Of a DNA stretch of 7,681 nt, positions 1 to 7,334 are shown in pieces. Each line of letters opens with the position of its first letter. Positions within the stretch are counted from its first letter, which is position 1. The DNA is from Deltaproteobacteria bacterium (GTDB taxonomy: Bacteria > Desulfobacterota > DSM-4660 > Desulfatiglandales > Desulfatiglandaceae): contig JAFDJF010000089.1 in assembly GCA_019307645.1 (NCBI GenBank), forward strand, positions 1-7,681, written 5' to 3'. The notes under the pieces are model-generated. The model was not told where the DNA came from. It was given only the letters and a program-made list of their open reading frames with translations, and did not search any database. The position numbers were made by a program, and so were the translations under genes.

Positions 1-120
1 TTTGTCCAATATCTGCGTTATGCTCAAAAAATAATCCTCGGAATATCAACTATATGCCTGCGGTTATTTTTTTCGCATGCCTTGATCTTGAACAAAAATC
101 CTCATTTATGGATGAACACT
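1..120. repeat. Element A: palindromic MITE-like repeat, truncated by window edge
   Basis: This is an imperfect inverted repeat. The left arm (1-34) pairs with the right arm (64-96) around a loop at 35-63. It probably continues through a small hairpin (TCAT 102-105 with ATGA 112-115) to about 120, and leftward out of the window. Read on the minus strand it shares ordered blocks with element B at 1990-2158: ATCAAG, TAACCGCAGGC (56-66 here), CGAGGATTA (32-40 here) and ACGC-GA--TTGG (6-18 here). It lies just past the stop of the M20 gene, so on that transcript it would form a long 3' hairpin and might help end transcription. It has no clear T-tract, so this is not called an intrinsic terminator. 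No gene is seen in 1-127. The palindrome is read directly; mobility is inferred. Confidence 0.7.
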
Positions 121-127
121 AGATGCA

Positions 128-1366
128 TTAGAAGTCCTCCCCCATATAAAGACATGCGAATATTTTGGCATCCGTTATAATATTTGAGATGAGGGCATAT
201 TCATTGGGTTGGTGAGGTGTGTCGCACATTGTGCACCACACCGCGGCAGGCAGTCCGGCCTTTCGCAAAAATGCAGCAACTGTCCCCCCACCAATGCCCA
301 CGGGTCCTGCGTCTTTCCCACTGATCTTCTTAATCACCCTTGTAAGGCTTTGAACCACCGGTGCATCAGCCGATGTAGGCGGGGCGGCATCCTCCCGATG
401 GGCCGTCTTTACTTCAATTTGCAGGTCAAGCTCGCTGCCGATCTCTGAAGCAATTTCCCTGCTTGCAGCCAGGACCTCATCGACCCCGTACTGCGGAAGT
501 ATCCGGCAATCCATATAAAAGGCATCCCTTCCCGGTATCGTGTTTACATTGGGGACATTGGCCTCCATCTTCGTGGGCGCAAAGGTAGACACGGAAGGTC
601 TGAAAAGCTCATCCGAAAGGCTAAATCGTTCCTTTAGCTTCTGCAGCTCAAGAATCATCCTGGCAGCCCCGACGAGACTGTTCTTACCCTTTCCGGGTGT
701 ACTGGCATGGCACTGGCGTCCGGTGACTGTAAACTTCACCCAGAGCATGGATTTCTCGGCCACCTCGATCATTGTGCCTTCTTCATTGCCTCCATCCGGA
801 ACGATTATCAGATCATCTTCACTGAAAAATCCCTTGTGATGTGCAAGAAGGTACTGCAGTCCGTAAACGGAACCGGTCTCTTCATCTGCTACAACTGCAA
901 GGCCTACGGGTCTTTTCGTCTTTTGTCCCGATTCAACAATGGCCTTCAGTGCCAGATAGGAACTGACAAATCCATGCTGATTGTCTTCAACGCCCCTGCC
1001 GAAAATACGGTCTCCATCCACCTTGACCTCAAATGGGTCACTTTCCCACAGTCCCAGGTCTCCGGGAGGGACCACATCCATGTGACTGAGCACCCACACG
1101 TTGGGCCCTTTCTGATCACCATCCCACTTCGCAATCAAGTTGGGTCGGTACCCGTCCCGGGCCCTTTCATCAGGGGCCCTGAATTCTTCCAGAACATCCG
1201 GATCCAATGCCTCCAGAAGCCCCTTTACAAATTCTGTCTTTTCATGCTCCCCCGTTCCCCCATTCTCGGGCCCCATTGCCACCCTGCAGGTAAGTGCCGA
1301 TTGAAGTCGAATGACTTCCTTTCTGTAGCCGTCTATTCGCCCAAACACACTTTCAATTTCCGACAT
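128..1366 (-). CDS. M20-family metallopeptidase/deacylase (ArgE/DapE-like)
   Basis: A 412-residue cytoplasmic hydrolase of the M20 family, whose members use two metal ions (usually zinc) to cleave amide bonds in dipeptides or N-acylated amino acids. The expected metal and catalytic residues are all visible: His95 and Asp97 in SHMD, Asp128 in GVEDN, the Glu162-Glu163 pair in DEET, Asp191 in VPDGG and a C-terminal His385 in TPHQPNE. The central lid/dimerisation domain carries His220 (CHASTP). No signal peptide is seen. The start is well supported: AAAAGGAG (complement of 1375-1382) lies 8 bases before the ATG. The gene begins 31 bases after the plsC stop, so it is probably the last gene of a glmS-plsC-M20 unit. 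ArgE, DapE, PepV and carboxypeptidase G2 relatives share this architecture, so the substrate cannot be assigned and no gene symbol is given. Confidence 0.93.
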   Translation of the reverse strand: MSEIESVFGRIDGYRKEVIRLQSALTCRVAMGPENGGTGEHEKTEFVKGLLEALDPDVLEEFRAPDERARDGYRPNLIAKWDGDQKGPNVWVLSHMDVVPPGDLGLWESDPFEVKVDGDRIFGRGVEDNQHGFVSSYLALKAIVESGQKTKRPVGLAVVADEETGSVYGLQYLLAHHKGFFSEDDLIIVPDGGNEEGTMIEVAEKSMLWVKFTVTGRQCHASTPGKGKNSLVGAARMILELQKLKERFSLSDELFRPSVSTFAPTKMEANVPNVNTIPGRDAFYMDCRILPQYGVDEVLAASREIASEIGSELDLQIEVKTAHREDAAPPTSADAPVVQSLTRVIKKISGKDAGPVGIGGGTVAAFLRKAGLPAAVWCTMCDTPHQPNEYALISNIITDAKIFACLYMGEDF

Positions 1367-1374
1367 CTATTTTT

Positions 1375-1382
1375 CTCCTTTT
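1375..1382 (-). promoter_or_regulatory. Ribosome binding site of the M20 gene
   Basis: AAAAGGAG on the minus strand, 8 bases before the ATG at 1366-1364, inside the 31-base gap after plsC. It fixes the start of the M20 gene and leaves little room for a separate promoter, which favours cotranscription with plsC. Confidence 0.8.
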
Positions 1383-1397
1383 GTTCACAGACAGCAG

Positions 1398-1988
1398 TCA
1401 ACCCAACCCTGAAAGCCGTGCAATCTCCTTCATCATAAGGTCAAGGATTACGCTCGCAGACACTTCCGAATCCGCATAGAACGCCTCCCCGAATCTGATC
1501 CGAACCAGCGCACGCCGGCCTCTCCGAGAATAATTAACACCAACGGGAATGAACGGAGGGGATAAACGGGAAAGTATCAGCCTGACCAGGCCTGAATGTC
1601 CGCGCCCCATTCTGTTTTTGTAGTAGGTGCCTTCAGGAAAGACAACAATCCCCTCCCCTCTTCTTAAAAGCTCAATCACTAAGTTAAGAGAGTTTCTGCT
1701 TTCCACCGGGCGTTGACGATTCAAAGGTATGCCGCCGACAGACTTTAAAAACCAGCTGCTGATGGGATTTTTGAACAGCTCGAATTTGGCAACAAAGTAA
1801 AGGGGCCTTGGAGAGGCAAGGCTTACGAGGGGAATATCTTCCCACCGCTGGTGTTTAGGCAAAAGGACGAAAGCGCTTTTCCGGGGGATATTCTCAGCAC
1901 CTTCTATTTTTAAGCAAAAAAAAGGGAAAAGCACGATTCGGCCTGCGCTTCTGGTAATTCGGACAGCCCCGTTTTTTCTTTCTCCCAT
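1398..1988 (-). CDS. plsC: PlsC-family 1-acylglycerol-3-phosphate acyltransferase-like protein
   Basis: A 196-residue member of the PlsC/LPLAT family, which transfers an acyl chain to lysophosphatidic acid or a similar acceptor at the inner membrane. The acyltransferase motifs are in order: HQRWED (HX4D; His46, Asp51), a GGIPLNRQ block (motif II type) near 85-92, and FPEGT (117-121). A short hydrophobic stretch (LFPFFCL) near residues 20-26 may help membrane association. The frame stays open upstream to an ATG at 2027-2025, which would add 13 residues, but those codons lie inside element B. The ATG at 1988-1986 is chosen because removing element B leaves it 10 bases after the glmS stop. An AAAGG sequence from the element end now precedes it by 5 bases. 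The protein is short for the family, so the acceptor is uncertain and the symbol is by family only. Confidence 0.87.
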   Translation of the reverse strand: MGERKNGAVRITRSAGRIVLFPFFCLKIEGAENIPRKSAFVLLPKHQRWEDIPLVSLASPRPLYFVAKFELFKNPISSWFLKSVGGIPLNRQRPVESRNSLNLVIELLRRGEGIVVFPEGTYYKNRMGRGHSGLVRLILSRLSPPFIPVGVNYSRRGRRALVRIRFGEAFYADSEVSASVILDLMMKEIARLSGLG

Positions 1989-1989
1989 A
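1985..1989. repeat. Candidate target-site duplication of element B, left copy
   Basis: CCATA directly abuts the GAGACC end of element B, and the same five bases follow its other end at 2159-2163. Five bases could match by chance, but both copies touch the exact ends of the inverted repeat. The left copy contains the complement of the plsC ATG (1986-1988). Confidence 0.6.
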
Positions 1990-2158
1990 GAGACCTTTGA
2001 AAAATGCTCAATTTTGTGCCAAATCAAGAAAGGCTCAAATTTTAACCGCAGGCGCCACGAAGTAAGTGCCCTTGGGGTGAATACATTGAGTATTTCGAGG
2101 ATTAAAATTTGAGTCTGACGCCGAGTTGGTGCAAAAGGGAGCGTTTTTCAAAGGTCTC
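1990..2158. mobile_element. Element B: 169-bp palindromic MITE-like insertion
   Basis: The left arm (1990-2045) is the inverted repeat of the right arm (2102-2158) around a 56-base loop. The outer 20 pairs, starting GAGACCTTTG, contain only one non-Watson-Crick pair. The innermost 12 (CTCAAATTTTAA) are perfect, and between them is an asymmetric internal loop. CCATA flanks both ends (1985-1989 and 2159-2163), as expected of a 5-base target duplication. No transposase is encoded, so a partner enzyme would have to act in trans. Several arm differences are G-T when read on the plus strand. Blocks in the loop and stems match element A. It separates glmS from plsC and supplies the sequence just upstream of the plsC ATG, including AAAGG (complement of 1994-1998). 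Confidence 0.8.
1994..1998 (-). promoter_or_regulatory. Element-derived ribosome binding site for plsC
   Basis: AAAGG on the minus strand, 5 bases before the plsC ATG (1988-1986). It lies inside the terminal repeat of element B, so the present plsC initiation region would be partly supplied by the insertion. The match is modest, and the same bases would be sequestered if the element folds into its hairpin. Confidence 0.4.
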
Positions 2159-2163
2159 CCATA
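2159..2163. repeat. Candidate target-site duplication of element B, right copy
   Basis: CCATA immediately follows the GGTCTC end of element B and matches 1985-1989. The glmS stop (complement of 2173-2175) lies just beyond it. Confidence 0.6.
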
Positions 2164-2172
2164 AGCGCCCGC

Positions 2173-3999
2173 CTACTCCACTGTTACACTCTTTGCCAGA
2201 TTTCTCGGCTTATCTATATCCCTCTTCAGAAGGTTGGCACAGTAATAGGCAAGGAGTTGGCATGGAACTACGGCGAGAATCGGATTCAGATAGTCGAGGG
2301 TGGCAGGAATTTCAATTATCTCATCTGCCATCTCTCTTACCTTCTCATCTCCCTGAGTGACTATGGCGATCACCGGCCCTTTTCGACTTTTGATCTCATT
2401 GATGTTGCTTATCATCTTATCATACATATCATCTTTGGGGATGACGGCAACGGTGGGCATATCAGGGTTGATGAGTGCAATGGGGCCGTGTTTCATTTCG
2501 CCCGCGGCATATCCTTCCGCATGGATATAGGAGACTTCTTTCAGTTTCAGCGCCCCTTCCATGGCAACAGGGTAGTTGAATTTCCTCCCCAGGAAAAGCC
2601 AATTGCTGGAGCTGTAATATTTTTCAGCAATCGCCTGTATATGGTTGTCCTGAGAGAGCACGGTCCTTACCTGTTCCGGCAGGGCCCGAAGTGCACGAAT
2701 CGTCTCCACCCCTTCAGTCAGTGACATGTTCTGGTGCCGTCCCAGCAAAAGGGCCAGTAGTGTCAGTATGGTTAATTGGGATGTGAAAATCTTTGTTGAA
2801 GCCACCCCTATCTCCGGTCCGGCATGATTATAGACCCCGGCCTCCGTCTCTCTTGAAATGGAACTGCCCACCACGTTGACGATCCCCAAAAGGCTCGCCC
2901 CTTTTCTCTTGGCCTCCCTGATCGCTGCAAGAGTGTCGGCAGTTTCTCCCGACTGACTCAATGCAATGATAAACGTATTTGGAGGGAAATTCAGTTTTCG
3001 ATAGCGAAACTCAGAGGCAAGCTCCACCTCCACGTCAATCTCCGTGAGTTTTTCAAAAACATATCTGCCGATACAACCGGCATAATAGGAGGTCCCGCAG
3101 GCCACGATAACCAGGTGATGGCATTCCTTGAGCCTTTCCCATACCGGCATGATTCCCCCCAGCTTGGGGACACCCTCTCCCGGTTCGAGCCTGCCCCTTA
3201 TGGCGTTTTGAATGGTTTCAGGCTGTTCATAGATCTCCTTCAGCATAAAGTGTGGAAAGCCATTCAGTTCCGCGTCCTCAGCCCGCCATTCCACGGTCTC
3301 AGTATCTCTTTTAATAGGCTTGGCCTGCGCCGTTGAAATGGAGAAGCCATCAGAAGTAAGGGTGGCCATCTCATTGTCCTGCAGATGAACCACCTTGTTT
3401 GTATATCTGACCATGGCCGAAACATCGGATGCTGCAAAATGCCCCTCGTCGCTGACCCCGATAATAAGCGGACTGCCCCGCCTGGCAATCACAATCTCGT
3501 CCGGCACATCCCTGTGTATAACGGCCATTCCAAACGTCCCTTCCACCTGGGACATGGCCTCCCTGACGGCCTCACTGAGATTTCCATCGAAATTCAGCCC
3601 GATCAGCTGGGCCAGGACCTCCGTATCTGTCTCGGATCTAAACACGATCCCGCGCTTCTCTATTCTTCTCTTAAGAGAAAGATAATTCTCGATGATCCCA
3701 TTGTGGATCACAAATACGTTTTCGTCCTGGTCCCTGTGGGGATGAGCATTTTTCTCTGTCGGCTCACCATGAGTTGCCCACCGGGTATGCGCGATACCGA
3801 TAGACCCTTTTATGTCCAGGCTACCCACCTTTTTTTCCAGTTCAAAAATCTTCCCAACTGCCCGGTGAAAGTCGATATGGCGCCCGTCCCGTATAGCAAA
3901 CCCCGAAGAATCGTAACCGCGATATTCAAGCTGTTTCAACCCATCCAGAAGAATGGGTCTGGCCTCCTTATGGCCCACATAACATATAATGCCACACAT
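2173..3999 (-). CDS. glmS: Glutamine--fructose-6-phosphate aminotransferase (isomerizing)
   Basis: GlmS makes glucosamine-6-phosphate from fructose-6-phosphate and glutamine, the first committed step to UDP-GlcNAc for peptidoglycan and lipopolysaccharide. The protein is full length (608 residues; about 609 in E. coli). The N-terminal glutaminase domain starts with the nucleophile Cys2 after Met removal and has HTRWATHG (71-78), HNGIIENY (99-106) and ETDTE (123-127). Two sugar-isomerase (SIS) domains follow, with CGTSYYAG (301-308), SQSGET (348-353) and the EVSYIHAEG-MKHGP region (488-506). The conserved tail DKPRNLAKSVTVE (596-608) contains Lys603, which matches the lysine that binds the sugar in the family. 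The ribosome site AAAGGAG (complement of 4008-4014) lies 8 bases before the ATG. No glmS ribozyme is recognised; the leader is occupied by element E. Confidence 0.98.
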   Translation of the reverse strand: MCGIICYVGHKEARPILLDGLKQLEYRGYDSSGFAIRDGRHIDFHRAVGKIFELEKKVGSLDIKGSIGIAHTRWATHGEPTEKNAHPHRDQDENVFVIHNGIIENYLSLKRRIEKRGIVFRSETDTEVLAQLIGLNFDGNLSEAVREAMSQVEGTFGMAVIHRDVPDEIVIARRGSPLIIGVSDEGHFAASDVSAMVRYTNKVVHLQDNEMATLTSDGFSISTAQAKPIKRDTETVEWRAEDAELNGFPHFMLKEIYEQPETIQNAIRGRLEPGEGVPKLGGIMPVWERLKECHHLVIVACGTSYYAGCIGRYVFEKLTEIDVEVELASEFRYRKLNFPPNTFIIALSQSGETADTLAAIREAKRKGASLLGIVNVVGSSISRETEAGVYNHAGPEIGVASTKIFTSQLTILTLLALLLGRHQNMSLTEGVETIRALRALPEQVRTVLSQDNHIQAIAEKYYSSSNWLFLGRKFNYPVAMEGALKLKEVSYIHAEGYAAGEMKHGPIALINPDMPTVAVIPKDDMYDKMISNINEIKSRKGPVIAIVTQGDEKVREMADEIIEIPATLDYLNPILAVVPCQLLAYYCANLLKRDIDKPRNLAKSVTVE

Positions 4000-4007
4000 G
4001 GTGTTAT

Positions 4008-4014
4008 CTCCTTT
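4008..4014 (-). promoter_or_regulatory. Ribosome binding site of glmS
   Basis: AAAGGAG on the minus strand, 8 bases before the ATG (3999-3997). Element E begins about 7 bases further upstream (4021), so the insertion spared this site. Confidence 0.85.
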
Positions 4015-4044
4015 AAAGAAGGTTTAAGGTGAAAGGTATACGGT

Positions 4045-4075
4045 ATATTAACCAGGCAATTAAAAAAAGGAACAA
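4045..4075 (-). promoter_or_regulatory. Weak candidate promoter for glmS
   Basis: On the minus strand, TTGTTC (complement of 4070-4075) is followed 19 bases later by TAATAT (complement of 4045-4050), upstream of the glmS ribosome site. The spacing is long for sigma70 and the region is AT-rich, so this could be chance. It falls in the left arm of element E. If real, the insertion brought the glmS promoter with it. Confidence 0.2.
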
Positions 4076-4085
4076 AACAAGAAAT

Positions 4086-4285
4086 GAACATCGAACATCG
4101 AACGTCCAACATCGAACGTCGAAGAATGAAGTCGCTTTGCTCCGTTGATTTTTATAAAAATGACACGCCGGTCGAAGATGCCGCTTGTCGGAGATGCCGC
4201 TTGCGGTGCGGTGAGGCGTACCACAATTCGACGTTGGACGTTCGATGTTCGATGTTGGACGTTCGATGTTCGATGTTGGACGTTC
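4086..4285. mobile_element. Element F: 7-base-array palindrome nested inside element E
   Basis: The left end has five 7-base units: GAACATC, GAACATC, GAACGTC, CAACATC, GAACGTC (4086-4120). The right end has eight units in inverted form, cycling GACGTTG, GACGTTC, GATGTTC and GATGTTG (4230-4285). The middle (4121-4229) is unique. It contains a perfect 14-base palindrome (4148-4161) and a 12-base direct repeat AGATGCCGCTTG (4176-4187 and 4192-4203). Because 21 bases make three units and seven codons, the arrays read in any open frame as a seven-residue cycle such as HRTSNVQ. That creates false small ORFs on both strands. It lies between the two arms of element E, so it either inserted into E or expanded there. 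No transposase is present. Confidence 0.7.
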
Positions 4286-4434
4286 ATCTTTTATTTAGGC
4301 TTAACGTTTATTTTTATCAGTTTATCCAAATTGGATTTGCATATTTAATTGCCGGGTTAATATGGTCTTTATCTTTTCGCTTTACACCTTACACCCTGTA
4401 CCGTATACCGTGCACCGTATGCCGTACTTATCCC

Positions 4435-5763
4435 TTAACTTGATGTCATATGATAATTGATGATATACCGCCCAAGCTCATTTGCCCGTATGCCCAACCT
4501 TTTTGAGTGAACGCTCAGGACAGAGATGCATATTGCCTTTTCCCTGTTTTTAGAAAGTGCATAGGCTGTTAACCAGTCATACTTGAACTGGTCGGCATCC
4601 TCATTGATAGTACCTGTTTTGGCCCCCAGTTCAACATCTTTAAAGGCCTTTTTTCTTCGCAGCGGGCGGAAAGATCTCCTGCATGTCCCGTAAATGACTG
4701 TGTCACGCATGAGCACCTTCAGGTTTTTCGCGGTTCTGGCGCTCACAGACAGGGAAAGCCGGGTTGGTCTTCTCTGATAGAGGAGTTCACCGGACCCGTT
4801 CTTAACATGATCAACAAGCCATGGGGAAACCATTACCCCATTGTTGGCAACAACCGATGACAACAGAGCAGCGTGCAAAGGCGATATTGTGGTTTTTTTA
4901 TTGAACCCGGAAGCAATTTCAGCCAACCCAAAATCCTCCTCCGGCACCTGAACAGTGCTCATCTCCACAGGGAAATCAAATGGGATGATGTGGTTAAAAA
5001 GAAACTTACCGGCATAATCGGCCATAACATCCTGGCCAAGGTCATAGATCCCCAGCTTTCCAAAGACAGGATTGATAGATGTAGCGAATGCCCTTTTAAA
5101 GCTTGTTCTTTCAGTATATTTCCCGATTCTGGTTTTTTTGAGTTGTGCCTTGTAAAGGGTGTGCCTCTTGCCCCGGTAAAAAACCTCTTTTTCCGGCTTG
5201 AAACCAGCGGACTCCAGAGCCGCCGCCGCAGAAACGATCTTGAAAAGGCTGGCTGCAGGGAAGGCTGCCTTCAGGCAAAGATCGCTGCTGCTTCCATCCC
5301 TGTTATAGCTCACCATGGCCAGGATGCGGCCATCGTTGCTGTTCAAAACCACCACAGCCGCCTGCAGTGTTCTGGACCGTCGAAGAAGGCGAATGATATA
5401 GTTTTGAAGAGACGAATCCAGTGATGAGACTATGGTAATGCTCTCTTCTCCCTTCTTAAGAACAATATGATCCGAAAGTTGAGCAGTATCCAGATCCAGG
5501 TCTTTCAATATATTCTGTCTGTCCAGTTTCTCCCTGAATTCTACAAACGATTTTCCAACATCAGAAGGCGGTATGCCGGCCTGACTTCGATACGCCGAGA
5601 TCCATACGCCCAAAAAACACACGAGCATCAGGGTTAGAATTGCACACCCGGAATAGAAGACCAACGAGGGAAGTCTGCGCAGAAAGGACCTTTTCCTTTC
5701 GGCACGACGAAGCTTTCTCTGATAATCCCGCCAGTTCGAAGGATAATTTCTCTTAGATATCAT
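4435..5763 (-). CDS. Compact penicillin-binding protein transpeptidase
   Basis: A 442-residue membrane-anchored D,D-transpeptidase of the serine penicillin-binding fold, which crosslinks peptidoglycan in the periplasm. A basic cytoplasmic tail (1-31) is followed by one membrane segment (about 36-57), a short linker, and the transpeptidase domain from about 110. All three active-site motifs are present: SLFK (Ser172, Lys175), SIN (229-231) and KTG (382-384). It is shorter than typical PBP2 or FtsI (about 570-650), because the N-terminal dimerisation/pedestal region is largely missing. No glycosyltransferase domain is seen. The start is chosen because it gives a complete N-in anchor, but no good ribosome site precedes it: element C starts within two bases of the ATG. 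The stop overlaps the end of element E. It resembles short PbpA-like class B enzymes, but its exact role is open. Confidence 0.9.
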   Translation of the reverse strand: MISKRNYPSNWRDYQRKLRRAERKRSFLRRLPSLVFYSGCAILTLMLVCFLGVWISAYRSQAGIPPSDVGKSFVEFREKLDRQNILKDLDLDTAQLSDHIVLKKGEESITIVSSLDSSLQNYIIRLLRRSRTLQAAVVVLNSNDGRILAMVSYNRDGSSSDLCLKAAFPAASLFKIVSAAAALESAGFKPEKEVFYRGKRHTLYKAQLKKTRIGKYTERTSFKRAFATSINPVFGKLGIYDLGQDVMADYAGKFLFNHIIPFDFPVEMSTVQVPEEDFGLAEIASGFNKKTTISPLHAALLSSVVANNGVMVSPWLVDHVKNGSGELLYQRRPTRLSLSVSARTAKNLKVLMRDTVIYGTCRRSFRPLRRKKAFKDVELGAKTGTINEDADQFKYDWLTAYALSKNREKAICISVLSVHSKRLGIRANELGRYIINYHMTSS

Positions 5764-5764
5764 A

Positions 5765-5987
5765 TAACTCAGGTTATAAGGTTCACGGTTCAGGGTTCAA
5801 GGTTAAAAACGATGAAGGAAGGGCTCTATTCTTTACACAAATACCCTGTTCATCCGGTTTTTTGATATGCCAAACGGTTTTGCACACAAAGTCCAAGGAA
5901 CACGCTATATCGCTCTGGAAACATGAAGAAAATCCCGATAAAATCGGGTTTAACCGTGAACCGTGAACCTTGAACCCTGAACCTGGG

Positions 5988-5990
<3 letters not shown>
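5765..5990. mobile_element. Element C: GGTTCAN-array palindrome filling the serS-transpeptidase gap
   Basis: The ends are inverted copies of TAACYCAGGTT (left from 5765, right ending 5990). The left array is GGTTATAA, GGTTCAC, GGTTCAG, GGTTCAA (5772-5800). The right array is GTGAACC twice, TTGAACC and CTGAACC (5956-5983). The core contains a small perfect hairpin, CCCGAT with ATCGGG (5934-5948). The core is about 90% identical to element D at 7335-7600, in the same orientation. The element spans the gap exactly: its right end includes the serS stop codon (complement of 5988-5990), and its left end is one base from the transpeptidase ATG. The core has no protein signal: the one short frame open in both copies changes about a quarter of its residues. 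Confidence 0.8.
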
Positions 5991-7271
<1,281 letters not shown>

Positions 7272-7297
7272 TCAAATTATTGTGGCTGGATTTATTC

Positions 7298-7326
7298 CTA
7301 ATACACTATATGGGAAAATTGGTCAA
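7298..7326 (-). promoter_or_regulatory. Candidate sigma70-type promoter of serS
   Basis: On the minus strand, TTGACC (complement of 7321-7326; 5 of 6 to consensus) and TATTAG (complement of 7298-7303; 4 of 6) are separated by exactly 17 bases. Transcription would start near 7290, giving a leader of about 30 bases. It lies between serS and element D, clear of the repeat. No T-box or other riboswitch is seen in the short leader. Confidence 0.55.
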
Positions 7327-7334
7327 ATATTTTA

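Larger units (their letters stand above)
4021..4437. mobile_element. Element E: palindromic repeat with 7-base arrays at both ends
   Basis: The left arm carries 7-base units beginning GGT: GGTTTAA, GGTGAAA, GGTATAC and GGTATAT (4021-4048). The right arm carries six mostly inverted units ending CC: TTACACC twice, CTGTACC, GTATACC, GTGCACC and GTATGCC (4382-4423). The arms continue inward as an inverted repeat: 4042-4064 pairs with 4344-4365 over about 20 of 22 bases (core ATTAACC-GGCAATTAAA). The interior contains element F. The right end reaches the transpeptidase stop codon (complement of 4435-4437), and the left end stops about 7 bases short of the glmS ribosome site. The outer limits are approximate and no target duplication was found. 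The 435-base gap 4000-4434 holds no credible gene. Confidence 0.65.

Noticed and set aside
707..1438. 243-codon plus-strand frame opposite the M20 gene
   Set aside because: It is an antisense shadow of a well-supported gene, with no recognisable motif and no ribosome site.
4000..4020. glmS ribozyme or GlmZ-type leader control
   Set aside because: Only about 20 bases separate glmS from element E, with no ribozyme core visible. The glmS ribozyme is known mainly from Gram-positive bacteria.
3385..4032. 215-codon plus-strand frame opposite glmS
   Set aside because: It is antisense to the highly conserved GlmS N-terminal domain and encodes no recognisable domain.
4021..4437. CRISPR array
   Set aside because: The repeats are contiguous 7-base units with no unique spacers, arranged as inverted terminal arrays.
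4060..4443. Small open frames on both strands with HRTSNVQ-like peptide repeats
   Set aside because: They are produced by the 7-base arrays of element F: three units make seven codons, so any open frame gives a seven-residue cycle. No ribosome site or independent coding signal is present.
5934..5948. Intrinsic terminator after serS (CCCGAT/ATCGGG hairpin)
   Set aside because: Read on the minus strand the stem is not followed by a run of T. The hairpin is part of the repeat core and is also present in element D, away from any gene end.
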